Assembly (NCBI GenBank): GCA_005789205.1
Contig: SXYM01000046.1
Location: 1-43,126, forward strand
Length of the DNA stretch: 43,126 nucleotides
Reading direction: 5' to 3'
Origin: Actinomycetota bacterium
GTDB taxonomy: Bacteria > Actinomycetota > Actinomycetes > Nanopelagicales > Nanopelagicaceae
In this document: piece after piece, positions 8,461 to 17,132 of the stretch
Layout: each line of letters begins with the position of its first letter
Numbering within the stretch: the first letter of the stretch is position 1
Program-made: the position numbers and the translations under genes
Notes under the pieces: generated by a model
Told to the model about the DNA's origin: nothing
Databases searched by the model: none
What the model saw: the letters and a program-made list of their open reading frames with translations, nothing else

Positions 8461-9605
8461 TGGAAAACTTATTTGATCTTCCCAGCGAGTATAAAGATCT
8501 TCGTGCCAGCGTTCGTGCTTTGGCGGAAAAGGAAATTGCTCCTTTTGCAAAAGCTGTTGATGAAGATCATCGCTTCCCTCAAGAGGCAGCAGATGCATTA
8601 CAAAAAGCAGGTCTAGCTGCAGCCCATGTTCCAACTGAATTCGGTGGCGACGGTGCAGATGCACTTGCTGTCGTAATAATCATTGAAGAAGTTGCACGAG
8701 TTTGCGGTACTTCATCACTTATTCCTGCAGTTAACAAACTTGGTTCACTGCCGCTAATGCTGGGTGGAAATAAAGATCAGAAGCAACGCTGGTTATCACA
8801 ACTGGCACAAGGTAAAGGTTTTTCATATTGCTTATCTGAATCTGATGCAGGCTCTGACGCATCAGCCCTTCGCACAAAGGTTGAGCGCGATGGGGATGGT
8901 TGGATTCTCAATGGAAGCAAGAAGTGGATTTCAAATGCAGGAATTTCAGAGTTTTACACCGTTATTGCTCAAGGCGATGCATCCCTTGGCTCAAAAGGAA
9001 TTACAGCATTCGTAGTTGAAAAATCTGATCCAGGTGTCTCATTTGGTGCACCAGAAAAGAAAATGGGCTTTAGAGGATCACCAACTCGTGAAGTTTATTT
9101 TGACAACGTCAAGCTTGCAGATGATCGTCGCATTAGCGAAGTTGGTGAAGGATTTGCACTAGCAATGAATACACTTGATCACACACGCATCACAATCGCG
9201 GCTCAAGCATTAGGCCTTGCCCAAGGCGCACTTGATGTTGCGACCAAGTATTCACATGAGCGCAAGCAGTTTGGTAAAGAGATTTTCGACTTCCAAGGCG
9301 TTCAATTCATGTTGGCAGATTTGGCGATGAATATTGAAGCGGCCCGTCAGTTAACTTATGTCGCTGCATCAAAAAGTGAGAGCAATGAAAAAGATCTGCG
9401 CTTTTTTTCTGCAGCAAGTAAGTGTTTTGCCAGTGATGTGGCGATGAAAGTTACGACTGATGCGGTCCAGATTTTGGGCGGCTATGGCTATGTCTCAGAT
9501 TATCCTGTTGAGCGAATGATGCGAGATGCCAAGCTCACACAGATTTATGAGGGAACTAATCAAATTCAGCGGATAGTTATGGCGCGCAATCTACCTAACG
9601 CTTAA
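8460..9605 (+). CDS. Acyl-CoA dehydrogenase
   Basis: A 381-residue flavoenzyme catalysing alpha,beta-dehydrogenation of an acyl-CoA with electrons passing to ETF. Family features are CLSESDAGSDASALRT, the W-containing GSKKWISNAG, YSHERKQFGKEIFDFQGVQF in the C-terminal helical domain, and IYEGTNQIQRIVMAR, where the Glu of YEGTNQ is the usual catalytic base position. Length is typical. The chain specificity cannot be read. The start overlaps the CopD-CtaG stop by one base. The 3' end overlaps the convergent folate cyclo-ligase gene by 11 bases. Confidence 0.93.
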   Translation: MENLFDLPSEYKDLRASVRALAEKEIAPFAKAVDEDHRFPQEAADALQKAGLAAAHVPTEFGGDGADALAVVIIIEEVARVCGTSSLIPAVNKLGSLPLMLGGNKDQKQRWLSQLAQGKGFSYCLSESDAGSDASALRTKVERDGDGWILNGSKKWISNAGISEFYTVIAQGDASLGSKGITAFVVEKSDPGVSFGAPEKKMGFRGSPTREVYFDNVKLADDRRISEVGEGFALAMNTLDHTRITIAAQALGLAQGALDVATKYSHERKQFGKEIFDFQGVQFMLADLAMNIEAARQLTYVAASKSESNEKDLRFFSAASKCFASDVAMKVTTDAVQILGGYGYVSDYPVERMMRDAKLTQIYEGTNQIQRIVMARNLPNA

Positions 9606-10143
9606 ATCTGACGATGAGTGAGGGTGTTGCAGCAGCATCTAGCGCTATGTCATGGGATTCTCGAGGCAAGGCTTCACTCGTTAATTCACCTGCATGAACC
9701 AAACCAATTTTCCAACCAGGCAAAGTTGGTAATGCGCGATCATAAAACCCGCCACCTTGCCCCATTCGATAACCCTCTTGATCAATACGAAGTGCAGGTG
9801 TGATAACTGCACCCACATCACTCGTATCTGTCACAGCTGGTCCAGTTGGTTCAGTCAGGTTTTTGGTGATCTTCAAATTTGTTGGATTTCCATCCCATTG
9901 AACCCATTCAATGACTGATCCATTGACTCGGGGGAGTAAAAGTCTTTTACCATCTGCCAAGAAAGCTTTATTGATTTCATCTGTGCTGGGTTCTTGGGCA
10001 TATGAAAAGTATGAGCAAATTGTTGTGGCACTGACTATTTCTGGAGCTTTCAGAATTACATTGAAATTGGCAGGAATGAACTTTTGAACCCGCTCACGAC
10101 GATAGCGATCTCGCAACTGCTTCTTGAGTGTGTTCTGATTCAT
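9595..10143 (-). CDS. 5-formyltetrahydrofolate cyclo-ligase family protein
   Basis: About 182 residues from ATG 10143 (MNQNTLKKQLRDRYRRER), preceded by a GGAAGGG/GGAGG purine run; the frame remains open to 10179. The family converts 5-formyl-THF to 5,10-methenyl-THF with ATP. Seen are the N-terminal basic helix with RDRYRRER, the ATP-binding-like MGQGGGFYDRAL, and PTLPGWKIGLVHAGEL. It is divergent from the MoeA-like gene, an arrangement I recall from mycobacteria except that galU usually lies between them. Confidence 0.9.
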   Translation of the reverse strand: MNQNTLKKQLRDRYRRERVQKFIPANFNVILKAPEIVSATTICSYFSYAQEPSTDEINKAFLADGKRLLLPRVNGSVIEWVQWDGNPTNLKITKNLTEPTGPAVTDTSDVGAVITPALRIDQEGYRMGQGGGFYDRALPTLPGWKIGLVHAGELTSEALPRESHDIALDAAATPSLIVRFKR

Positions 10144-10199
10144 TGCCTCCGCCCTTCCCTTTCCACGCCTAAATCCCAAAGATTGATGACTACAACAAG

Positions 10200-10211
10200 T
10201 ATGGTGTGATT
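10200..10211 (+). promoter_or_regulatory. Possible leaderless promoter of the MoeA-like gene
   Basis: TATGGT at 10200-10205 fits a TANNNT -10 element, and the ATG at 10212 lies six bases after it, where transcription would start. There is no Shine-Dalgarno sequence before this ATG. No convincing -35 was found. An alternative GTG at 10206 has even less support. Confidence 0.4.
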
Positions 10212-11123
10212 ATGGCAGAGCACACGCGGGTAGATGAGTTTTTGACCTCACTTATAGCGATTTGCAAACCTCTTGATTCTTTTGAAATGCCATTACTAGA
10301 TGCCCATGGCGCGACATTGTCACAAGATGTGTACGCAGGAGAGCGTTTAGTAATGAAAGCCGGATCTAGAATCCGCTCAACTCAAATTGGCTTAGCTGCA
10401 TCAATCGGGCTTGATCACTTACCGACAAGGCCACATCCGCGCGTTGTGGTGATGTCAGCTGGTCCAGATTTAGTTGAACCAGGCAAGACACTTGAAGGTG
10501 ATGAAGAATTTGAGACTAACTCGTGGATGCTTACAACTGCCGTGCGTGAAGTTGGCGCAGTTGCTTATCGCGTGCACTCTATCCCAGATGATGAAGCCCA
10601 GCTACAGAACTTGATTGAAGACCAATTGGTACGTGCTGACTTAATAATTATTAGCGGTGAGCGCCATGATGATTCATTTGACTTGATCACCCGAACTATT
10701 TCTAATATGGGTGAAATTACTACTGTGGACATTGCAATTGAGATGAGCGGTCGACATAACTTTGGACTTATTGGTCCTGATAAAACACCAATTATTACTC
10801 TTCCTGGAGATCCGATTGCTGCTTATATTTCATTTGAACTCTTTGTTCGCCCCATGATTCGCACGATGTTAGGCGCAGCAACAATCCACCGTCCAAGTGT
10901 TAAGGCTAAGTTAGAAAAAGCGATTGAATCTAGCGAAGGTATGCGATCATATATTCGCGCGGCGTTATCTGAAGATGGAAAGTCGGTAACTCCACTGACG
11001 CATCAAGAGGAGATTTCAACACTTTCAGATGCATCTGCTTTTATTGCCGTGGGTGAAAAAGATGTAAATTTAAAAGCTGGCGATGAAGTAACTGTTGTAA
11101 TTTTAGAGCGCAGATACATTTAA
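10212..11123 (+). CDS. MoeA/gephyrin-like protein lacking domain II (Glp candidate)
   Basis: 303 residues versus roughly 400 for MoeA. The first half of domain I (1-40, ending GATLSQDV) joins directly to its second half (AGERLVMKAGSRIRSTQIG, 42-60), so the domain II that should lie between is absent, including the usual DNSAMDGYA motif. The MogA-like domain III (about 74-212) and domain IV (222-303) remain. Conserved MoeA motifs are altered: TGDE is SAGPD, SGG is SGERHDD, LPGNP is LPGDP. Catalysis of molybdate insertion therefore looks unlikely. A MoeA paralogue in Corynebacterium (Glp) is a divisome scaffold with a membrane receptor (GlpR) encoded nearby. The same gene order appears here, so a scaffold role is inferred. 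Confidence 0.82.
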   Translation: MAEHTRVDEFLTSLIAICKPLDSFEMPLLDAHGATLSQDVYAGERLVMKAGSRIRSTQIGLAASIGLDHLPTRPHPRVVVMSAGPDLVEPGKTLEGDEEFETNSWMLTTAVREVGAVAYRVHSIPDDEAQLQNLIEDQLVRADLIIISGERHDDSFDLITRTISNMGEITTVDIAIEMSGRHNFGLIGPDKTPIITLPGDPIAAYISFELFVRPMIRTMLGAATIHRPSVKAKLEKAIESSEGMRSYIRAALSEDGKSVTPLTHQEEISTLSDASAFIAVGEKDVNLKAGDEVTVVILERRYI

Positions 11124-11131
11124 GTCCTCTG

Positions 11132-11710
11132 ATGACTTATTCATGGCCGGTAATACTAAAGAGTGAAGATCTAACTCTGCAGGCATTGAGATTTAGAGAT
11201 CGCCTTCGATGGAATAATGTCCGTGCTGAAAATCGTGATTGGTTATCTCCCTGGGAGGCGACAATTCCCTTGATTCCTGGGGATGCGGCAGAAAACGCCA
11301 GTCGCCTGCCTTCCTATTTTGAAATGGTGCGAACCCTTAACTCTGAGGCTCGAAGTGGCCGATCATTTTCATTTGCTATCTGGCATCAGCGCAATTTAAT
11401 TGGGCAGATTTCACTCGGAGGAGTAATTCTTGGCGCAATGCGAGGTGGGCATATTGGTTATTGGATTGATAAGAACTATTCAAATAGGGGCTTTACGACG
11501 CAAGCGGTAATGGCTCTAACAGAGTATTCATTTTCTGTGCTGAATCTTCATCGAATTGAAATCAATATACGGCCAGAAAATGTGGCATCGAGGCGAGTAG
11601 CTGAGAAAGCTGGCTACATTTTTGAAGGTGAACGTCCCCGTTATTTACATATCGCTGGAAATTGGCGAGACCATGTCGTATTCGTAAAAGAAAATCCCGC
11701 CATTAAGTAG
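11132..11710 (+). CDS. GNAT N-acetyltransferase, RimJ/RimL type
   Basis: 192 residues with the RimJ/RimL layout: an N-terminal strand LTLQALRFRDRLRWNNVRAE, a central SFAIWHQRNLIGQISLGGV, the acetyl-CoA loop region IGYWIDKNYSNRGFTTQAV, and the C-terminal RIEINIRPENVASRRVAEKAGY. The family acetylates protein N-termini (ribosomal proteins in E. coli) or small molecules; the target is unknown. It begins eight bases after the MoeA-like stop and is followed by the GlpR-like gene. The same trio order is familiar in mycobacteria (Rv0994-Rv0996, from memory). Confidence 0.9.
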   Translation: MTYSWPVILKSEDLTLQALRFRDRLRWNNVRAENRDWLSPWEATIPLIPGDAAENASRLPSYFEMVRTLNSEARSGRSFSFAIWHQRNLIGQISLGGVILGAMRGGHIGYWIDKNYSNRGFTTQAVMALTEYSFSVLNLHRIEINIRPENVASRRVAEKAGYIFEGERPRYLHIAGNWRDHVVFVKENPAIK

Positions 11711-11758
11711 GCTCTAAATCCCAAGTTCTACAGGTCCAATCCTTTATCTTTGTCCATC

Positions 11759-12535
11759 ATGGCTTCCGGACTTATCTATTTAGCGATCATCGGTATGTGG
11801 GTCGCATATTTTGCACCCCGTTGGATCCATGACCGCAACGAGTTTTCTGGAAAATCAGTTGAGCGATTTAAGAGTGCATTGATTGTTGTCGCAACTTCAT
11901 CGCCACATGGAACTTCTGGAAGTGGATCAATTCATATTGATTTAGATCGCGAAGCAAAAATCGCACAACTTCTCATGCGCAGACGAATTATGTTTTTTAT
12001 TTTAATTGGTTCCCTAATTACAACACTTGTGGGTGGTTTCATGAATACGATGCCTTTTATTTACTCATTGGTTCCTGCAACTGGAATTTTGATTTATGTT
12101 GCAAGCGTTCGTCGTCGGACAATTGCAGACAAGATTCAATACCGTCGTGTGCAGCAACTTCAACGTCGTACAACTGGTGTTTCAGCAACAAACTTGGCTG
12201 AAGTAGTCTCACCTAAGGTTTCACAAGAACATTGGATTCCACTTTCAGAGCGTGAACTCAAAGGTGTTGTCTTATTGCCAAAGGGAACAGCAGCAGCTCG
12301 TCAAACATGGGAACCTTCAGAAGTACCAGCTCCAACTTATGTCAGCGCACCTAAGGCAATTATTCCTAAGCGCGTTATAGATTTAACTATTCCTGGGGCT
12401 TGGAGTGAAGAACAAGAGCGTTTAGAGCGTGAAGCGCTAGCTGCTGCTTCACCTTCACGAGATGAAATCTTTGATCAACAACTAGCTGATGAAGCAGTGG
12501 AGCGTCTAAAGCAAGCCCGCGCTTCTAACGAATAG
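11759..12535 (+). CDS. Membrane protein, candidate GlpR (Glp receptor)
   Basis: 258 residues from ATG 11759. One TM helix lies at the extreme N-terminus (residues 4-19), followed by a basic/polar loop and two close TM helices (about 76-95 and 98-114). A long soluble tail ends in a Glu/Arg-rich helix with RVIDLTIPGAWSEEQERLER. I know no enzymatic motif. Its position two genes after a MoeA-like protein matches the actinobacterial receptor for Glp, reported to tether that scaffold to the membrane at division sites. Assignment rests on context and topology. A -10-like TATCTT lies at 11745-11750. Its stop abuts the stop of the convergent PMT gene. Confidence 0.72.
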   Translation: MASGLIYLAIIGMWVAYFAPRWIHDRNEFSGKSVERFKSALIVVATSSPHGTSGSGSIHIDLDREAKIAQLLMRRRIMFFILIGSLITTLVGGFMNTMPFIYSLVPATGILIYVASVRRRTIADKIQYRRVQQLQRRTTGVSATNLAEVVSPKVSQEHWIPLSERELKGVVLLPKGTAAARQTWEPSEVPAPTYVSAPKAIIPKRVIDLTIPGAWSEEQERLEREALAAASPSRDEIFDQQLADEAVERLKQARASNE

Positions 12536-13810
12536 CTAGATCCAAGATTTCATCCACATACGTTGCAACCATGCTTCGTATGTGATTAGTTCGCCTGTGA
12601 AAATTGGGAAGAAATAAACAAAGTTTAAAAAGATTACTGTGACAAAAGCTGCAATTAACCCTTGCGAGATACCTGCCTTTAAAGAGCTATTAAGCAATAG
12701 TTTTGCGCAATACACAAGAGCCAGAATCATGAATGGCTCGAAAACTATTGCGTAGAAGGTAAATACTGTGCGGGATTGGAAGAAGAACCATGGCAGGTAA
12801 CCAGCAGCCATTCCAAGCACAATCAAATTTAAGGCAGGCTCAGTCGTACGCTTAAACAAGCTGCGTAACCAAAAACCAATGACAACGGAAACAGCAATTG
12901 TTCCCGCCCACCATAGAAGCGGTGTGCCAATTGCTAACACTTCTTGCGCGCAGTTATCACTGCCGCAACCCTTTGGTGATTCATAGAAAAAGGAAGTTGG
13001 TCTTCCCATAATCATCCAACTCCAAGGATTTGCTTGGTAAGAATGTTTCTCAGTTAAACCAGTATGAAAGCCCAACATCTGCGAGTGATAGTGAATCCAT
13101 GATGCAAATGAATTTGAAGACCATTGACGATCCCAACCACGATCACTGAGAAACCAACCAGCCCATGAAGTGATATAAACAGCGACAGGGAGGAATCCGT
13201 ATTGAATGAATTTCATTATTGTTGGTCGAATTAAATCTTTGGAAGGATGCTCTGAAAAAATCTTGTAGAGAGAGACAAAAATCATCGCGACCAAGAAATA
13301 AACAGCGCTCCATTTACAGCCCATCGCCAAACCAATTGCAATTGCTGCCAACCAATGTCTTTGTTGGTGCCAGAGATAAAGCGCCATGAGAACAAAGAAA
13401 GTTAAGAACAAATCAAGTAATGCAGTTCTTGAATGCACAAGTACTAATCCATCACACGCCATTAAAAATGCACCTATGGCAGTTAATAGCGGTGAATAGA
13501 ACAAAACATGAACTAAGCGGGCGAAGAGCAGAATAAGAAGTGTTCCAATGATTGCAGTGGCAAAGCGCCAACCAAATTCATTATCGCCAAAGAGTTGGAT
13601 ACCGCTTGCTATAAGCCATTTACCAACTGGGGGATGCACAATGAACTCCGGCTTAGAGCCACTGACTTCCACGCCATATTTCAAGAAATCTCTAGCGCCA
13701 TCAACGTAATAGACCTCATCAAAAACAAAACCCTTAGGTGTTGCCAGGTTAATTACTCGAATCGCAAGGGAGGCAATCGCGATAAGGATCGGGGCGATGG
13801 CGGCAATCAT
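12536..13810 (-). CDS. Protein O-mannosyltransferase (PMT family)
   Basis: 424 residues, somewhat short for the family, with about ten TM helices. The defining DE pair lies in the first extracytoplasmic loop (FVFDEVYYVDGARD; D31, E32), followed by HPPVGKWLIASGI and FGWRFATAIIG. PMT enzymes transfer mannose from a polyprenyl-phosphate carrier to Ser/Thr of secreted proteins; in actinobacteria this is coupled to Sec export. It is divergent from rsmI with a 51-base gap, the same arrangement as in mycobacteria. A -10-like TACGAT (minus strand, 13818-13823) ends seven bases before the ATG, so the mRNA may be leaderless. Confidence 0.92.
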   Translation of the reverse strand: MIAAIAPILIAIASLAIRVINLATPKGFVFDEVYYVDGARDFLKYGVEVSGSKPEFIVHPPVGKWLIASGIQLFGDNEFGWRFATAIIGTLLILLFARLVHVLFYSPLLTAIGAFLMACDGLVLVHSRTALLDLFLTFFVLMALYLWHQQRHWLAAIAIGLAMGCKWSAVYFLVAMIFVSLYKIFSEHPSKDLIRPTIMKFIQYGFLPVAVYITSWAGWFLSDRGWDRQWSSNSFASWIHYHSQMLGFHTGLTEKHSYQANPWSWMIMGRPTSFFYESPKGCGSDNCAQEVLAIGTPLLWWAGTIAVSVVIGFWLRSLFKRTTEPALNLIVLGMAAGYLPWFFFQSRTVFTFYAIVFEPFMILALVYCAKLLLNSSLKAGISQGLIAAFVTVIFLNFVYFFPIFTGELITYEAWLQRMWMKSWI

Positions 13811-13861
13811 GTGTGTAATCGTATGCGCAAATCGCTGTGAAATTACTGAGATGATGGACCC

Positions 13862-14704
13862 ATGGCATTGATATTGGCAGCAACCCCGTTGGGTAATCCA
13901 GCCGATGCAAGCGCGCGCTTAAAAACGGCTATCGAAGATGCCACAATTATTGCCGCTGAAGATTCCAGAAGGTTTCACCGTTTGTGTTCAGATCTTGGAG
14001 TTACTTTCACGGCCCGCATACTTTCCTTCTTTGAAGGTAATGAAGATGAGCGAACTGCTGAACTGTTAAATGAGTTAGCAGCTGGCGCTCATGTTTTAGT
14101 TGTTTCAGATGCAGGAATGCCAACGATAAGTGATCCTGGCTTTAGGTTAATGCGTGAAGCAATTGCTAGAGGTCTTGAAGTCTCTGTTATTCCAGGACCT
14201 AGCGCAGTAACCATGGCTGTTGCTCTCTCTGGATTACCAACAGATCGATTTACTTTTGAAGGATTTCCATCACGCAGTGCTGGAGCTCGATTAGCAATGT
14301 TTGAAAAACTGCGCCATGAAGAGCGCACGATGGTTTTCTTTGAAGCTCCACATCGTTTGGCTGATTCTCTCACTGATGCGCAATCTGTTTTTGGCTCAGA
14401 ACGCAAAGGTGCAATTTGTCGTGAGATGACAAAACATTATGAAGAGACAATTCGTGGAACACTCTCAGAACTTTCAACTTGGGCAGATACCAATGAAGTT
14501 CTTGGTGAGATCACACTCGTAATTCAGGGAGCAGTCCTGGATTCAGCAGCAATGACTGCTGATGAAATGGTGGCCCGTGTTCGTGAATTTGAAGCTGCAG
14601 GGATGGATCGCAAAGGGGCTATTGCCTCGGTTGCCGCTGAATTCTCAATTGCAAAGCGATTGGTTTATGCCGCAGTGGTCGATGCGAATAAGATGAGCAA
14701 GTGA
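13862..14704 (+). CDS. rsmI: 16S rRNA (cytidine-1402-2'-O)-methyltransferase
   Basis: 280 residues with the tetrapyrrole-methylase-like SAM fold. Seen are LAATPLGNPAD (residues 4-14), AAEDSRRFHRL, VVSDAGMPTISDPGFRL, VIPGPSAVTMAVALSGL and FEGFPSRSAGAR. RsmI 2'-O-methylates C1402 of 16S rRNA in the decoding centre using SAM. The length is typical. The last codons overlap the metG start (GTG at 14701 within the rsmI stop region), suggesting translational coupling. Confidence 0.96.
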   Translation: MALILAATPLGNPADASARLKTAIEDATIIAAEDSRRFHRLCSDLGVTFTARILSFFEGNEDERTAELLNELAAGAHVLVVSDAGMPTISDPGFRLMREAIARGLEVSVIPGPSAVTMAVALSGLPTDRFTFEGFPSRSAGARLAMFEKLRHEERTMVFFEAPHRLADSLTDAQSVFGSERKGAICREMTKHYEETIRGTLSELSTWADTNEVLGEITLVIQGAVLDSAAMTADEMVARVREFEAAGMDRKGAIASVAAEFSIAKRLVYAAVVDANKMSK

Positions 14705-16266
14705 CTAAGTCCTTTTATTTAACGACGCCGATTTATTACGTCAACGATGCACCGCATATTGGCCATGCCTATACGACGGTTGCCGGTGATGTGTTAACTC
14801 GTTGGCATCGGCAAAGAGGAGAATCAGTCTGGTTTTTAACTGGTACAGATGAGCATGGCCAAAAGGTTATGCGCACGGCTGAGGAAAACAACTCGGCTCC
14901 ACAGGCCTGGGTTGATCGCTTAGTGCAAGATGCATGGAAACCTAATTGGCAAGCGCTCAATATTGCTAACGATGATTTCATTCGCACAACTGAAAAGCGT
15001 CACACAGAACGTGTTCAAAAGTTCTTGCAATCCCTTAAAGACTCTGGACACATTTATGCAGGAAAGTATGAGGGCCCATATTGCGTTGGTTGCGAAGAGT
15101 TTAAGCTTCCTGGTGACCTCATTGAAATTGATGGTAAGAAATGCTGCCCAATACATAGTAAGCCAATCGAACTTGTCAATGAAAATAACTGGTTCTTTAA
15201 GCTTTCAGCTTTTGTGCAACCTTTGCTTGAGCACTACCGTAGGCACCCAGATGCTTGCCAACCTGAAAGTGCACGCAATGAAGTAGTTTCATTCCTAGAA
15301 GGTGGCGTTACAGATCTTTCTATTTCACGTTCAACTTTTGACTGGGGTATTCCTGTTCCTTGGGATACCGACCAAGTTGTTTATGTTTGGTTTGATGCAC
15401 TTCTTAACTATGCAACTGCAGTTGGTTTAACTGATGCACCAGAGAGTGAGGGTGGCAAGAAGTTTGCACAGACTTGGCCAGCAGATGTTCACTTAGTTGG
15501 TAAAGATATTTTGCGCTTCCACGCTGTTATCTGGCCAGCAATGCTTATGGCTGCGGGACTAGATGTTCCAAAGAAGGTATTTGCCCATGGTTGGCTACTC
15601 GTAGGTGGCGAAAAGATGAGTAAGAGTAAGTTGACTGGAATTGCACCTAAAGACATCACAGATCACTTTGGTGTTGATGCTTTCCGCTATTACTTCCTAC
15701 GTGCTATTCCTTTTGGTACCGATGGCTCTTTTTCATGGGAAGACATGTCTGCTAGATACACATCAGAGCTTGCAAATGACTTTGGCAACCTAGCATCTCG
15801 CTCAGCGGCAATGGTTGAGAAGTATTGCGGCGGGGTATTGCCAGCTAGAAGCAATGATGCAGGGCTTGAGAGCGCGTTAAAAGAATCAGCAATTAGGGCC
15901 GATGCTGCAATCTGTGAATTAGATTTCCAAGGTGGGATCCTTGCAATTATGGATTTTTGCAAGAAAGTAAATGGCTATGTAACAGAGAAAGAACCATGGA
16001 TTCTTGCTAAAGATCCAGCAAATAAACAGATTCTAGAAGACGTTTTGTATAACACCGCAGAGTCTTTGCGCGCACTTGCTGTATTACTCAATGCAGTGAT
16101 GCCACAAACATGTGAGATTTTGTGGAGCAGTTTGGGTGCACAAGCATCACTAGGAGATCTTGGTGCGCAAAAGATCTCTGATGTTGCAACGTGGGGACAA
16201 TTGCCACCAGGTGCCACAATTACTAAAACTCCAGTACTTTTCCCTCGTTTAGAAACCAACGCCTAA
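14701..16266 (+). CDS. metG: Methionyl-tRNA synthetase
   Basis: 521 residues, a class Ia aminoacyl-tRNA synthetase charging tRNA-Met. The HIGH motif is HIGHAY (near residue 20). A CP1 zinc-knuckle region reads YCVGCEEF followed by CCPIH. The KMSKS loop is EKMSKSKLTG. The anticodon-binding helical domain follows. There is no C-terminal EMAP-like tRNA-binding domain, which fits this length class. It starts with GTG overlapping rsmI by four bases and is followed six bases later by tatD. Confidence 0.97.
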   Translation: MTKSFYLTTPIYYVNDAPHIGHAYTTVAGDVLTRWHRQRGESVWFLTGTDEHGQKVMRTAEENNSAPQAWVDRLVQDAWKPNWQALNIANDDFIRTTEKRHTERVQKFLQSLKDSGHIYAGKYEGPYCVGCEEFKLPGDLIEIDGKKCCPIHSKPIELVNENNWFFKLSAFVQPLLEHYRRHPDACQPESARNEVVSFLEGGVTDLSISRSTFDWGIPVPWDTDQVVYVWFDALLNYATAVGLTDAPESEGGKKFAQTWPADVHLVGKDILRFHAVIWPAMLMAAGLDVPKKVFAHGWLLVGGEKMSKSKLTGIAPKDITDHFGVDAFRYYFLRAIPFGTDGSFSWEDMSARYTSELANDFGNLASRSAAMVEKYCGGVLPARSNDAGLESALKESAIRADAAICELDFQGGILAIMDFCKKVNGYVTEKEPWILAKDPANKQILEDVLYNTAESLRALAVLLNAVMPQTCEILWSSLGAQASLGDLGAQKISDVATWGQLPPGATITKTPVLFPRLETNA

Positions 16267-16271
16267 TACAT

Positions 16272-17132
16272 ATGGCTGATCGCCACAACCGCGATATTGA
16301 TCGTCAGCGGGCACCTCTACCAGAACCACTTCCTGCTCCAACAGTTGATGCGCATGCACATATGGAGATCATTACTGATACTGCGCCAGATTCACCTGAG
16401 GTGGCAGATGTAATTGCTGAGGCTAAAAGCGTAAACATTGATCGAATCATGCAGGTGGGTTATTCAGCTGAACAATCTGCTTGGTGTGTTGCTGCAGCAG
16501 AAAAGTGGAACACTTCAGTTCTAGCTGCCGTTGCACTTCATCCTAATGAAGCACCCGTTGTTGAGAACTTAGAAGCTGATTGGGCAGTAATCGCTCAATT
16601 AGCAGAGCATCCACGTGTCCGGGCAATTGGTGAAACTGGTCTTGATTACTTTCGCACACCTCTAGAGCTTCGAGCACGTCAGCAAGAATCCTTTAAATGG
16701 CATATTGAACTAGCTAAAAAAACTAGCAAGGCTTTAGTTATTCATGACCGTGACTCACACGATGATGTTCTCTCTGTTCTACTTGAAGTTGGAGCCCCAG
16801 AAAAGGTTATCTTTCACTGCTTTTCAGGTGATGTAGAGATGGCAAAGACCTGCATAGAGCGCGGCTATGTCCTCTCATTTGCTGGCACGTTGACCTTTAA
16901 AAATGCCCCTGCCTTGCGCGAGGCAGTGAAGTTAGTTCCCATTGATCAACTACTCGTTGAAACAGATTCTCCTTTCCTTGCACCCATGCCACATCGCGGA
17001 GCGCTTAATACCCCTGCTCAGATTGCAAATATTGTTCGTACAATGGCCCTTGAGCGAGATGCAGATCTTGGAGAATTAGCAATAGCTCTTGGTAATAACG
17101 CCGAGCGTCTATTTGGCTCATTTGCCTCATGA
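16272..17132 (+). CDS. tatD: TatD-family metal-dependent hydrolase (DNase)
   Basis: 286 residues with the amidohydrolase-type metal site: DAHAH (H28, H30), GETGLDYFR, VIHDRDSHDD, FHCFSGDVEMA and VETDSPFLAP. Family members are Mg-dependent 3'-5' exonucleases/DNases acting in DNA repair or tRNA quality control. It overlaps ksgA by four bases (ATGA). In mycobacteria rpfB sits between these two genes; here there is no room for it. Confidence 0.94.
   Translation: MADRHNRDIDRQRAPLPEPLPAPTVDAHAHMEIITDTAPDSPEVADVIAEAKSVNIDRIMQVGYSAEQSAWCVAAAEKWNTSVLAAVALHPNEAPVVENLEADWAVIAQLAEHPRVRAIGETGLDYFRTPLELRARQQESFKWHIELAKKTSKALVIHDRDSHDDVLSVLLEVGAPEKVIFHCFSGDVEMAKTCIERGYVLSFAGTLTFKNAPALREAVKLVPIDQLLVETDSPFLAPMPHRGALNTPAQIANIVRTMALERDADLGELAIALGNNAERLFGSFAS

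Noticed and set aside
10206-10211. GTG at 10206 as the start of the MoeA-like gene
   Set aside because: It adds only two residues, has no SD, and the ATG at 10212 fits better with the -10-like box at 10200-10205.
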